From: Luminiphilus syltensis NOR5-1B
Lineage (GTDB): Bacteria > Pseudomonadota > Gammaproteobacteria > Pseudomonadales > Halieaceae
NCBI RefSeq assembly: GCF_000158175.1
Contig: NZ_DS999411.1
Coordinates: 1,650,964 to 1,714,963 of the forward strand
Direction of reading: 5' to 3'
Length of the DNA stretch: 64,000 nt
The notes under the pieces were generated by a model. The model was not told where the DNA came from. It did not search any database and was given only the letters and a program-made list of their open reading frames with translations. This document shows positions 1-8,462 of this stretch, piece after piece; within the stretch, counting starts at the first letter, position 1; every line of letters starts with the position of its first letter. The position numbers and the translations under genes are program-made.

Positions 1-105
1 ATGGTCGATGATCAAAAACACCAGCACAACGGCACCAAAGCCACAGGACATGATGTCCAGAAAGCTGAGGTTGAATGTTGAGGCCTGGCGCTTCTTACGC
101 GGCAT
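1..105 (-). CDS. N-terminal fragment of a MotB/TolR-like membrane protein (partial)
   Basis: Only the first 35 codons are inside the window; the gene continues past the left edge. The ATG lies one base after the stop of the upstream gene, so it is the next gene of the operon. The peptide has a basic start (MPRKKRQ), then SFLDIMSCGFGAVVLVFLII, a single hydrophobic helix with an Asp at its start. This resembles the MotB/ExbD/TolR layout, in which one Asp at the head of a lone transmembrane helix works with a MotA/TolQ-type channel, and such a channel is encoded two genes upstream. The family is inferred from about 30 residues; the periplasmic part is not visible. Confidence 0.6.
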   Translation of the reverse strand, partial: MPRKKRQASTFNLSFLDIMSCGFGAVVLVFLIIDH

Positions 106-106
106 G

Positions 107-1348
107 TCAGTCTTCTACACGAACCAGACGGGCTTCGACGTCGCCATTGCTCAGTACGTCGCCGAGGCGCAGAGTTTGCCCGGGTTCTGCGCGCGCTCCA
201 TTCACCTCCAGTGTTGCGGGCACCGGGCCGTCCAATATCAGCTGCTTGCCGTCGGCTTGCTTGATGGCCGTGCCGAATAACGCCAGTTCACAACCGAGCG
301 CTCGCGCCGTGTCCTCAGATAGCAAATGCGTTGCCAATACCCCGGCTTGCTCGATATCTGCAGGGGCTTCGAGGGAAGTGCCCTCGACGTGTCTGCCGCT
401 GATGGGCACGGCCCGCTGAAAGCTGAGACTGTCCGCGGGCTGTCGCAGTTCTGCCATTTTTTCTTCGATCACCTCCGGCAATGCCTGCTCCCCTGGCAGT
501 ACGGTGGGGAACGGCAGGCTGAAGCCAGGGATCATGCCGAGAAGCGAATCGAGCACGATGGTCTCGGAATCCTCGGGAATCAGTGTGGCGATCGCTGTGG
601 ACAATTCCTGACCAATAGACTGAAGGTCTTTCGCGGTAATCCGTGCCTGATAACCGTCTATGGTGAGCCTGGCCTCGCCGCGTTGTTTGATGTCCGCCAG
701 CAAATCGAACAGCGCATCAAAAAGCGTTTGCTCGCTGGCGGCCTTGCGCTGCGGATCAAAACGGGTCTGCTCGACAAAGCGACCGGCGATGATCGACGCG
801 AGGCGGTCCTGAAGCGCGAGTAGACCGCGTCCTGGTAATTGCTGCGATTCACCGGCGTGGCTGACACCCTTGCGGCGTTCGGTACTGGTGACCAGCGTCT
901 GGTGCAATTGCAATTCCACATGCGGCGACCGCGTGGTACCCAGCGCGGCGGAAAATAGTGCACTGCGGTGGATAATAGCCTCGATGCTGAAAGGCAATGT
1001 ACCGGCGATACCCAGGAGCAAAGACAACTGCGCCCGAGACATACTTCCAGGGGCGACAATAACCACTGAATCGGGATGTCCGGCGGCGGCATATAGTGAC
1101 TTCAGATGACCGTGTACCAGGTCGGCGGTGTGGCGCGCGGGTCCCAGCGCCGGTGTCAATGGATCGGTACTCAGCTGCCACCAGTATCGGGTATTGACCG
1201 ACCGCGGCGTAAGCCGGGCGGTGCGCGCGGCCGCCTCACCGTAATGATAGTGGCCCCCGTCGAACCAGGCGTAGGCTGGAGAGCGTTCCCAGTGGTCGTT
1301 GGACCAGCAACCCAGAGTGGCATCATTGATATCGATAATGGCAGTCAT
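107..1348 (-). CDS. Degenerate actin/Hsp70-like protein of the envelope operon
   Basis: This 413-residue protein has no signal peptide or membrane segment, so it is probably cytoplasmic. The start (TAIIDINDATLGCW) resembles the phosphate-1 strand of actin/Hsp70 ATPases. A later stretch, VVIVAPGSMSRAQLSLLLGI followed by IIHRSALFSAALG, resembles the Hsp70 pattern of a beta strand plus a helix leading to the invariant 'PTAAAL' region. Catalytic loops are poorly preserved, so ATPase activity is doubtful. The last 60 residues form a beta-rich tail. It overlaps the channel gene by 4 bases (ATGA), implying translational coupling. It may be a cytoplasmic control element of the channel, which is inference. 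No close named homologue is recognised. Confidence 0.6.
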   Translation of the reverse strand: MTAIIDINDATLGCWSNDHWERSPAYAWFDGGHYHYGEAAARTARLTPRSVNTRYWWQLSTDPLTPALGPARHTADLVHGHLKSLYAAAGHPDSVVIVAPGSMSRAQLSLLLGIAGTLPFSIEAIIHRSALFSAALGTTRSPHVELQLHQTLVTSTERRKGVSHAGESQQLPGRGLLALQDRLASIIAGRFVEQTRFDPQRKAASEQTLFDALFDLLADIKQRGEARLTIDGYQARITAKDLQSIGQELSTAIATLIPEDSETIVLDSLLGMIPGFSLPFPTVLPGEQALPEVIEEKMAELRQPADSLSFQRAVPISGRHVEGTSLEAPADIEQAGVLATHLLSEDTARALGCELALFGTAIKQADGKQLILDGPVPATLEVNGARAEPGQTLRLGDVLSNGDVEARLVRVED

Positions 1349-2154
1349 GAGCGCGGTACTGCGAGATGACGTAATAACTTGCGGTCAATGTAACGCTGCG
1401 TATTCAGTACCAGTCGTTCCTGGGAAAGCTGGAGTTGATACAGCGCGAACATAATGATGATGCTCAACACCAATGCCACGAAGGTGCTGTTGAAGGCGAC
1501 ACCCAGGCTGACAGTCACGCCCGAGATATCGCCCTCCACTGCCTTGTAGGCCTGTCCCAGTGCGTCGCCGATGCCGCGCACCGTGCCGATAAAGCCGATT
1601 GAAGGAATCGCCCATGAAATGTAGCGCACCATCGACAACTCCGAATCGAGACGATCGGCTTCGATATCACATTGTTCCCGCACAGCCTCCGAGACTGCAG
1701 TGATGCTATTGGTTGTCGTAAAGCGCTGGAGCGCATTGAGCAGCGCGCGAGGTAGCAGGAAGTCCTGCTCCTCATCGGGCAGGACCTCGAGAGAACGGGA
1801 GTATTCGCGAGCATCCTGTGGTAACAGCGAGGTGCCTTCGGGGATTTCGACGAGTGAACGCTTGAGCATGGCCTGCTCATTGCGGGTGCGATAGGCCTTG
1901 TGCCCCATAATCGCAAGCGCCCATAACAGGAGAATGAAACAGGCCTCCTGTTCGAAATCCCGAATGACGATCGACAACGTTCGTTCGGGCACAAAATCCT
2001 CACCCGCTGCCTGCATTGCTGCCTGCTCCTGCAGTTGCTCACTGGCAGTGGGCCGAATAACGCCCACATAGGCGCCGTGGACAACGATGATCGCCAGCAC
2101 CAGCGCAATGGCCTGATAGAGGAACTCGGTAGGTTGTCGCAACTGCATTGCCAT
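1345..2154 (-). CDS. MotA/TolQ/ExbB-family proton channel protein
   Basis: This inner-membrane protein of 269 residues is a member of the family that couples ion flow to work in the envelope. Hydrophobic segments lie at about 12-32, 71-84, 176-192 and 216-240. The signature is the stretch around residues 181-200 (WAIPSIGFIGTVRGIGDALG), typical of this family, followed by SLGVAFNSTFVALVLSIIIM. A cytoplasmic loop of about 90 residues separates the second and third helices. It sits in the middle of a tight minus-strand operon, and a MotB/TolR-like partner starts at the left window edge. Family assignment is firm; what it powers is unknown. Confidence 0.9.
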   Translation of the reverse strand: MAMQLRQPTEFLYQAIALVLAIIVVHGAYVGVIRPTASEQLQEQAAMQAAGEDFVPERTLSIVIRDFEQEACFILLLWALAIMGHKAYRTRNEQAMLKRSLVEIPEGTSLLPQDAREYSRSLEVLPDEEQDFLLPRALLNALQRFTTTNSITAVSEAVREQCDIEADRLDSELSMVRYISWAIPSIGFIGTVRGIGDALGQAYKAVEGDISGVTVSLGVAFNSTFVALVLSIIIMFALYQLQLSQERLVLNTQRYIDRKLLRHLAVPRS

Positions 2155-2166
2155 ATCCTGTGTAAG

Positions 2167-2442
2167 TTAAATATCGACGGGAAAGGAGACCGACCGGTCT
2201 TCTGAAATCGATTCGCTAGGTTCGTAATCCAGGGGGGACAAACCGCTGTCGGCAGATTCTTTCGGTGCCTCCTCGGTTTCTTCCTCGCGCGCTTCAATCC
2301 CCGCGCTCTGGGTGGCGGCTGGCTCAGGGTCGGGTAGCTCCGCTTCGGCATCGGGCCGCTCTGTCTGGGCTACAACCGTGGCCAGTGGGACGGTGGCCAT
2401 GAATAACGCCAAAACGATGTGTTTTAGTGCCGTCTCAATCAC
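2167..2442 (-). CDS. Small exported acidic protein, unknown function
   Basis: I take the GTG at 2442 as the start. It has GGAG seven bases upstream and follows the stop of the previous gene by 4 bases, whereas an ATG at 2484 would overlap that gene by 38 bases. The 91-residue product begins with a signal peptide (hydrophobic core VLALFMATVPLATVVA, likely cut after AQ). The rest is acidic and rich in Glu, Pro, Asp and Ser, with no Cys and no recognised domain. It looks like a disordered periplasmic linker or accessory protein. Coding status rests on the signal peptide, the ribosome-binding site and the operon position. Confidence 0.65.
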   Translation of the reverse strand: MIETALKHIVLALFMATVPLATVVAQTERPDAEAELPDPEPAATQSAGIEAREEETEEAPKESADSGLSPLDYEPSESISEDRSVSFPVDI

Positions 2443-2446
2443 CGGG

Positions 2447-4567
2447 TTACTCCGCGTAACGAGCGATACGAAAACCGAGATCATCTCTACCCGATTGTCC
2501 GTAATCGCGGTAGGACAGGCGCAATTCGGACAGCCGGCTCAACGCCCAGCTAGCCCCGCGAACCGTGTAGTTATCACCGGACTGGGGGCCGAGGGGGTCG
2601 ATACCCACTTCGGCGTTGGCCGAGGGGATCTCGTAAACATTGTGTACCCACTCAGCGACATTGCCCCCCATGTCATACAGGCCGCGGTGATTGGCTGGAA
2701 AGCTGGCTACCGGCGCGCTGACGATATGACCATCGGCATAACCGTTCAAGATTCTTCCGGTAACAAAGGCAGACGTATTATCCGCAACGTTGGTTACCGC
2801 CTGCGTTGGCGGGAAGTCTTCACCCCAGGCGAAGCGACGTTGGCCTTCGCCATCGATGCGCGCGGCATAGGCCCATTCGGCTTCGGTCGGCAGTCGGTAA
2901 CCGGTGCTCGACGGATTGAAACCCGTGATAATGCCCTGCTGCTCGCGGTAAAACAGCGGCAGGCCCTCGCGGCTGCTGAGCCAATTGCAGAAGCGTGCGG
3001 CCTGTTGCCAGCTGATACCCGCTACCGGTTGATGCTCTCGATTGAGCGTATTGCCCTCGATTTGGCCGCTGTCATGGGTCGCAAGAAATTGCCTGAACTG
3101 GGCGTTGGTGGTTTCAGTCGTTGCCAGATAAAACCCGCGCTCGAGCCGAACGGTGTGCAGCACCTCGTTGGAGCGCCGGCCCGGCTCCCGGCGTGAGGCG
3201 CCCATCGTAAACTCGTTAACAGGAGCCGCGATCGGGTCTATCAGTACGAGGGTTTGCCCCAGCGGGGAAGTGACCTCGGGCCGCAGTGCAGCTTTGCGCG
3301 CCTCTGCTTCTGTTAGCAGTGCGATATCGATGCGCTGCTTGATGCCCACCCGCGGCTGTACTTTGGTGCGCTGCGGCGCGTAGCCCGGCAGGCGAACTTC
3401 GACGCGATGCTCGTAGGCCGGTAGTGACAGGGTTTGCGAGCCGGCCCCCACGACCCTGCCGTCGATCAGTAGCTCAGCTTCGGGTGGGGAAAGTTGAAAC
3501 TCGACCTTGCCCAGTTCGGGCTGCAACGTTAACGACAGGGTGTCGCTGGTACCGCGGTCAACGTTGAGCGTACGTGATTGGCGCTGATAACCGGCCTTGG
3601 AGAGTTGCACCCGATGTTCCCGGTCGGGCTTCAGCGAAATAGCCAGCGGGGTTCGGCCACGGAATTCACCGTTCACTGTGACATTGGCGCCGCTGGGTGT
3701 GGTAGTGAGGTCGATGACGCCATCGGCTGGAATAAGGCGTATCAGGCCAAGATCCTGAGGCTCCTGGGCCATGACGATGAGTTCACGAGTCTCGTCCTGA
3801 AACCCCGGAGCGGTGATGGTTACGACCCGCTCGCCAGACAGAATCTCATAGTGTCCATTGCTGGGCTCCAGGGGTTCGCCATCTACCAGCACACGGCTGG
3901 TATCCGGATCGGTTTCGATGTTAACCGTTGCCCAATCGGGTAACAGATCAAATCCAAACTGCTGTGCAACCCCTCTGCCCGTAATCGCGATGGTCTCAGT
4001 AATGCGCTGGTAACGCGGTGCGGTAATCGTGAGTTGGTGTTCTCCAGCGGCTATCTTTCGCTGCTCAATGGGCGCAACGCCCAGTGCCTCGCCATCCAGT
4101 AAAACGGTTGCTTCAGCCACATTGGTGACAATGGACACAAGTCCGGGAAGGATGGCAGGGTGGATCTCAAGCTCCTGGCTGGCATCGTCGGTAACGGTAA
4201 AGGTATCTTTATAAGTTTCATAACCTGCCGTCGTAACGGTGATCTGGTACTCGCCGGGTCGGATCAGGTAGCGATCGCCGAGAGGAACCACAGTACCCTC
4301 GATGTCAATATCGGGGGGGGTTACCACGTGGACGACCACCTCCAGGGAGCGCGCGGTGAGTAAGAAAAACAGCACCAGAGCCACAAGAAGGGTCGCCGCG
4401 GCACCCATTAGCCTGAGGCGTGAAATACCTTTGAACGACGCCTTCTCCGAAGCATCGAGAGGCTCGAAAGAGGCCGCTGCCAGTGGGTCACCACCGCCGG
4501 ATTTTTCCGGCGGGTCGAAAGTGCCGGGTGCGAGCGGTTTGTCGTCGTCAGGTGGCTGCGAGTTCAT
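2447..4567 (-). CDS. Membrane protein with PEGA repeats and a sulfatase-modifying-factor-like domain
   Basis: The 706-residue protein has a Pro/Asp-rich cytoplasmic leader, one transmembrane helix at about 51-71, then several PEGA-type beta repeats (about 80-410; recurring patterns such as VTVNGEFRGRTPL and VLVDGEPL). The C-terminal region (about 430-706) has the formylglycine-generating-enzyme/EgtB/PvdO fold, with TTETTNAQFRQF, YRLPTEAEWAYAAR and GNVAEWV. The active-site cysteines of true formylglycine-generating enzymes are absent: the usual GFRCAR ending reads GFRIAR. A binding or structural role is therefore more likely than catalysis. The topology puts PEGA and lectin-like parts in the periplasm. 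It overlaps its upstream neighbour by 4 bases. Confidence 0.85.
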   Translation of the reverse strand: MNSQPPDDDKPLAPGTFDPPEKSGGGDPLAAASFEPLDASEKASFKGISRLRLMGAAATLLVALVLFFLLTARSLEVVVHVVTPPDIDIEGTVVPLGDRYLIRPGEYQITVTTAGYETYKDTFTVTDDASQELEIHPAILPGLVSIVTNVAEATVLLDGEALGVAPIEQRKIAAGEHQLTITAPRYQRITETIAITGRGVAQQFGFDLLPDWATVNIETDPDTSRVLVDGEPLEPSNGHYEILSGERVVTITAPGFQDETRELIVMAQEPQDLGLIRLIPADGVIDLTTTPSGANVTVNGEFRGRTPLAISLKPDREHRVQLSKAGYQRQSRTLNVDRGTSDTLSLTLQPELGKVEFQLSPPEAELLIDGRVVGAGSQTLSLPAYEHRVEVRLPGYAPQRTKVQPRVGIKQRIDIALLTEAEARKAALRPEVTSPLGQTLVLIDPIAAPVNEFTMGASRREPGRRSNEVLHTVRLERGFYLATTETTNAQFRQFLATHDSGQIEGNTLNREHQPVAGISWQQAARFCNWLSSREGLPLFYREQQGIITGFNPSSTGYRLPTEAEWAYAARIDGEGQRRFAWGEDFPPTQAVTNVADNTSAFVTGRILNGYADGHIVSAPVASFPANHRGLYDMGGNVAEWVHNVYEIPSANAEVGIDPLGPQSGDNYTVRGASWALSRLSELRLSYRDYGQSGRDDLGFRIARYAE

Positions 4568-6099
4568 ATCGCCTCAGTGCAGCGCACGGCAATCGGGCCG
4601 TCCGCCTGATCCGGCGTTGCTTCGAAATTGATGCGCACATCCCGGTATCCATTGCGAATGCCAACCGCCGTGTATTTGCCGGGCCGCAACGTGAGCTGGG
4701 TTTGCAAAAAACTGCCCAGTCGCTTGACTCGCAATACGGTGACGTCGGTTTCCCCATCTGAGACGAAAGCCATATCGACTGGGGTACGCGCATAATTGAG
4801 TATCTCCGTGACTTCTGCAATCTGACGGGACAGCTTCGCCCCCGGCTCCTCGATGGTGTTCGCTTGTTTTAGGGTCTGTTCTGCCTTTTCCAGAATCGAG
4901 CGATCAACGAGACGCTCGCGCTCGGTTATAACGCCCTCCAAGGCTTTACTGAGTTCCGCCCGGGGTTCACTGCGTTTTAAACCGTCGCTCGCAAAGACCA
5001 CCGAGCCGTCGATATCGAGCGCCTGCTGATACGTTTTCACCGCCGCGCTCCACTGCTCATTTGCCTCTTGTGCGAGACCCTCGCGCTGCAAACGGCGAAG
5101 TTCCGCGGCGGTTTCCGCGGATTCCAATTCAAGCAGGGCAGCGCCGGGCTCGGGCGCCGACTTTCGGGTGTTGAGTGCGGCATTGAACAAGCGTCGGGCG
5201 TCGCCAAACCGCGCCTCTTCGAGGGCGAGATAACCATCGCTCATCGCCTGTAAAAAACGGGCGTTTTGAGCGGCCTCCTGCAACACTGTCAGGCGCTCCT
5301 TCGCGGGAATGTTGTCCGGATCGAGTTTCAGCGCGGTTTCTACCTCTTCAATAGCCGCGGCATATTGTTCGCGATCGGCGAGGGTTTCGGCGCTGGAAAG
5401 CGACTCCTGTACGGGCTTAATCGCCGCCACTCTGGTTTCCAGCGCAGCGGTAGCCGCGGCGCCCGGATCGAGCGTTTTCAAAATGGTGAGGCTATTCAAT
5501 GCGGTGGGTTCGTCGCCGGCATCGACGGCCTCAGCGGTGGCCGTCGCTGCGTCCAAGATTCGGCTGGGAATACTGGTCTCCAGCGCGATAAGAGCTTCGC
5601 TTGCTGATTTGTAGGCGGCCAATGCGGCATCAAATTCGCGCTCGCGATACGCCTGATCGCCCGTCTCGGCGGCGCTCAGTGCAGCCTGGTATTCGGTAGC
5701 TGCCCACAAGGTGACCTCGCGGGCTTCGAGTGTTTCCTGGAGCTCGAGTATCAGCTGCAACGACTCCTGTGCCGCGCGTCGGGCTTTACTGTCCTGGGCT
5801 TCGGCAAAGGGGCTACGTGCCGATTCTGCCACCGTATTAGTTTTAGGTGTCGCAGGCATGGGCGAGGAATTCGGCGAGTCAGGGCGCTCGGTGGATGCGA
5901 TGGCGGCCGGGGTTTCAGGGCTGTCGACCCAGCCCGGGAGTAACACGAACACCACAAAAAGCAGCGCCACACAGGTGGCTCCAACAATCATCAGAAAGCG
6001 CGGTGATTTGCCGGCATTCGAATTACCCTCGAGTGATGCCGCGGGCTCCCTCGGATCAAACTTTGCCGGTTCAAGCGGCTGTTCACTGGGGTCATTCAT
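4564..6099 (-). CDS. Single-pass membrane protein with TPR-like repeats and a PEGA-like tail
   Basis: The 511-residue protein opens with a Pro/Glu-rich leader (LEPAKFDPREPAASLEG) resembling that of the next gene in the operon (LAPGTFDPP), so the two may share an N-terminal docking motif. A transmembrane helix lies at about 33-54. A long Ala/Glu-rich helical region (about 120-410) shows TPR-like units such as AAIEEVETALKLDPDNIPAKERL and AVKTYQQALDIDGSVVFASD. The last 85 residues are beta-rich (LTLRPGKYTAVGIRNGYRDV) and look like one PEGA domain. It is probably a periplasmic scaffold anchored in the inner membrane. It is coupled to its downstream neighbour by a 4-base overlap. Confidence 0.75.
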   Translation of the reverse strand: MNDPSEQPLEPAKFDPREPAASLEGNSNAGKSPRFLMIVGATCVALLFVVFVLLPGWVDSPETPAAIASTERPDSPNSSPMPATPKTNTVAESARSPFAEAQDSKARRAAQESLQLILELQETLEAREVTLWAATEYQAALSAAETGDQAYREREFDAALAAYKSASEALIALETSIPSRILDAATATAEAVDAGDEPTALNSLTILKTLDPGAAATAALETRVAAIKPVQESLSSAETLADREQYAAAIEEVETALKLDPDNIPAKERLTVLQEAAQNARFLQAMSDGYLALEEARFGDARRLFNAALNTRKSAPEPGAALLELESAETAAELRRLQREGLAQEANEQWSAAVKTYQQALDIDGSVVFASDGLKRSEPRAELSKALEGVITERERLVDRSILEKAEQTLKQANTIEEPGAKLSRQIAEVTEILNYARTPVDMAFVSDGETDVTVLRVKRLGSFLQTQLTLRPGKYTAVGIRNGYRDVRINFEATPDQADGPIAVRCTEAI

Positions 6100-6111
6100 G
6101 ATAATGCCGGA

Positions 6112-7314
6112 TTAATCGCTGCTGGAACTTGAATCTGGCGTTCGTGGATCCAGCGCTCCGATCTCGGCGGCATAGATATCCGCCATGATTTCTCGCCATT
6201 GCGCGTACTGATCCTCGACGTTGCCGGTAAGTCTCACGGTCCGGTCTTCGAGTTCGATCACGCGGGGGGTAATTTCGGCCTGAAGCGACTGTCCGATCTC
6301 TTCGAGCGCAAGCGAGTGAATGTTCGCTTCGGCGCGCTTTTCCAGCCCGCTCTTGAGCAGATAACCGCCGCCCATCATGCCAATAAATCCGGCGCTTCTG
6401 GCTGCGCTGTTGCTCGATCCCTGAGCAGCGATACCGGCGATCAGTGCCGCACCACCGGCAATTAGCTGCGCCGTGGATTCATTCTGCAGTTCGCGTAGGG
6501 CAACGATTTCCTCGTAGCTCAGCTTGCGCCACTCCTGGTAGGGCGTTTGCATATCTGCCGAGAACCCATCGTAGTAACCCTGTAGCGTATCGACGAAAAT
6601 GTACTGGCGGTTACGTATATTCCGCACACGATCCAACATGGGGTCGTCTTCGGCGGGTAGCCTCGTAATTTTAAAATTGCCATTTTTGTCCGTCGTCAGG
6701 TAATCGGCGAAGGCGTCTTCTGCGAAATTTCGGGCGAAGCGAAGCTCGGCCACGGTGCGAACCTCTCGGCGCTGCCGGGCTGACAGACTCTGAAAGACCA
6801 GCAACATATCGTTGGCAATCTCACGATAGACCATCAGGAAGGGGTCCTGGCTACTGCGCGTGCCGCGTTCGTAGGCGTACTTACTGGTAACGCCTTCATA
6901 GGTTTTATCAATCCAGCGTTGACCCGTTGCGTCGGTAACCTCAACAGCGAGGGCTATTTTTTCACCGTCGCTTTGGAGAATAGTGCCCTCGACCAGCAGG
7001 TCGGTAAATTGGTTGGTGTCCGGTACTACACGCACCGCACCCCAGGCGCCGCTTTCCAACAGCGTGCCCGATAGTTGGTCGGCCATATAGCGAGCTTCTG
7101 CGCGACGTACCTCGGGGTAAATCGGCAATTCTTCGTCGATCTGTTCAATATTGGGATCGAACACCGCCACCCCGACGTCCAGAAGTTGCGATTCAGGAAC
7201 GGAGCTCAATGGGGTATTCAGCGGCGGTACGGAAGTACTTTTCACGGTTTGGCTGACACACCCTCCAAGGAGGCAGCAGAAAACTAATAGCGAAAAGGTT
7301 TTGGTCACACTCAT
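6112..7314 (-). CDS. Predicted lipoprotein of the envelope operon
   Basis: The N-terminus is a lipoprotein signal with lipobox LLGGC, so the mature 382-residue protein would start at lipidated Cys19. The residue after it is Val rather than Asp, which favours the outer membrane. Residues about 30-200 look like a mixed alpha/beta domain. A Gly/Ala-rich hydrophobic stretch (AQLIAGGAALIAGIAAQG and SAGFIGMMGGGYLLKSG) follows around 285-325 and could insert into a membrane. The end (RVIELEDRTVRLTGNVEDQY) resembles a BON-type alpha/beta unit. No named family is recognised. It overlaps the preceding gene by 4 bases. Confidence 0.7.
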   Translation of the reverse strand: MSVTKTFSLLVFCCLLGGCVSQTVKSTSVPPLNTPLSSVPESQLLDVGVAVFDPNIEQIDEELPIYPEVRRAEARYMADQLSGTLLESGAWGAVRVVPDTNQFTDLLVEGTILQSDGEKIALAVEVTDATGQRWIDKTYEGVTSKYAYERGTRSSQDPFLMVYREIANDMLLVFQSLSARQRREVRTVAELRFARNFAEDAFADYLTTDKNGNFKITRLPAEDDPMLDRVRNIRNRQYIFVDTLQGYYDGFSADMQTPYQEWRKLSYEEIVALRELQNESTAQLIAGGAALIAGIAAQGSSNSAARSAGFIGMMGGGYLLKSGLEKRAEANIHSLALEEIGQSLQAEITPRVIELEDRTVRLTGNVEDQYAQWREIMADIYAAEIGALDPRTPDSSSSSD

Positions 7315-8462
7315 TGTTCAGGTATCTCAATGCCTTTGTAGCGTCGATATTCATTCCACAGCTTTTCCCGGACCGCAGGATCGGGCTCGCGCATCGCTGC
7401 CTCGCGCAGTTGGCGGGCCACCACATCATCGTCGCTGCCACCAGGAATGTCCTCAGGCGGTGGGTACTTCGCGGTATTCTCCGGCGGCGTTCCACGCGGT
7501 CCGCCAATACCCCCACCGGCGCCCTGTCCGCCCATGGCGACATCGCCACGGTAGGGGCTGTTGCCCTCACCGGTATTTCCGGCCTCTTCAAAATCGCCGT
7601 TGGCCTTGGCTTCGGCCGCCTGCTGGGCGGCGCGCTCCCGATCGGCCTCGCGTTGTTTCTCCTGTTCCTCCAGAATAATGCCATCGAATTCACCGGTGCT
7701 TTCTTCAAGCTGGCGATCGAGAATGGCGACCTGCTCCGCCGGCGTCAGTGATCCATCCGTTCCGGGGAAAGGCTCAAGTCCACCTCCGGCGCGGGTGCCT
7801 GGGGTTTGTGGTGTACCGGTCGCATTGCCGCCCGTGCTGGAGGAAGCCGTTCCATTACCGCCAGGCATCGCCGAGCCCTCGCTACCCTCAGCGCTACCGT
7901 CGCTGCCCCCTGGGGTGCCGGCCCCATTGGGTGGGCGCGTGCCAGGGCTGCCCCCGCCTGCGCGGGCCATGGGTTCGGTATCGCGCATGTCGGGCAGTGC
8001 AGCACTGCCACCAGAGGGGGTATCGCCGAAACCGGGCTCTGCTCCTGCTTCACCGCCCGCCTCAGAGGCGTCAGCAGCACCTGTTTCCGCCGCAGAATCG
8101 GTGGTGCCTGAGCTGTCGCTGGAATCCGCGACCGTCTCATTGGTACTGCCTTCCGGGGACGGGAAGTCACCCCCCGCGGGACTGTCGGCACCGCTGCTCG
8201 AGCTCGAGGAAGGGGCGCTGGGCGGGCTGCTGCTTGGCGTGCTCTGGGAGGAGCTGCTTGAAGACGAGCTACTTGAGCTGGACGAACTGCTGCTCGGAGA
8301 CGATGGCGGGGTGCTGGCGCTCGGTGGTGTCGGGGGCGTCGGTACCGAGGGCTGAGACGGGTTGGATGCCGAGGGGCACCCGCTGAGAAGCGCGACACAG
8401 GCGGCTATACCGAGTGCTCGGGCGAGTTGAATAGGACTTGGCGGGTGTGATTGAGGTCTCAT
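7311..8462 (-). CDS. Predicted lipoprotein with long Ser/Pro/Gly low-complexity region
   Basis: A lipoprotein signal ends in lipobox LLSGC (Cys29). Most of the 383 residues are low complexity: Pro/Ser, then 16 consecutive serines, then Gly/Ser/Glu-rich sequence to about residue 230. A charged helical stretch follows (EEQEKQREADRERAAQQAAE), and the last 60 residues are more ordered (DDDVVARQLREAAMREPDPA...EYRRYKGIEIPEQ). The design suggests a lipid-anchored flexible tether carrying a short interaction module. The reading frame is supported by the lipobox and by a 1-base overlap with the upstream stop and a 4-base overlap with the downstream start. Overlapping frames on the other strand are shadows of the compositional bias. 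Confidence 0.7.
   Translation of the reverse strand: MRPQSHPPSPIQLARALGIAACVALLSGCPSASNPSQPSVPTPPTPPSASTPPSSPSSSSSSSSSSSSSSSSQSTPSSSPPSAPSSSSSSGADSPAGGDFPSPEGSTNETVADSSDSSGTTDSAAETGAADASEAGGEAGAEPGFGDTPSGGSAALPDMRDTEPMARAGGGSPGTRPPNGAGTPGGSDGSAEGSEGSAMPGGNGTASSSTGGNATGTPQTPGTRAGGGLEPFPGTDGSLTPAEQVAILDRQLEESTGEFDGIILEEQEKQREADRERAAQQAAEAKANGDFEEAGNTGEGNSPYRGDVAMGGQGAGGGIGGPRGTPPENTAKYPPPEDIPGGSDDDVVARQLREAAMREPDPAVREKLWNEYRRYKGIEIPEQ
8247..8294 (-). repeat. Sixteen-codon serine run
   Basis: Sixteen consecutive Ser codons in the low-complexity lipoprotein use all six serine codons (AGC, AGT, TCG, TCC, TCA, TCT). A run made by replication slippage would repeat one codon. The mixture points to selection on the protein, or to an old run since randomised at the DNA level. 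Confidence 0.9.

Noticed and set aside
326-823. Plus-strand open frame of 165 codons
   Set aside because: It lies wholly inside the minus-strand actin/Hsp70-like gene and shows no domain or ribosome-binding site.
2312-3196. Plus-strand open frame of 294 codons
   Set aside because: It is antisense to the PEGA/FGE-like gene, whose domains are clear.
7561-8355. Plus-strand Pro/Ser/Leu-rich open frame
   Set aside because: It is a shadow of the low-complexity lipoprotein; the minus frame has the lipobox and operon overlaps.
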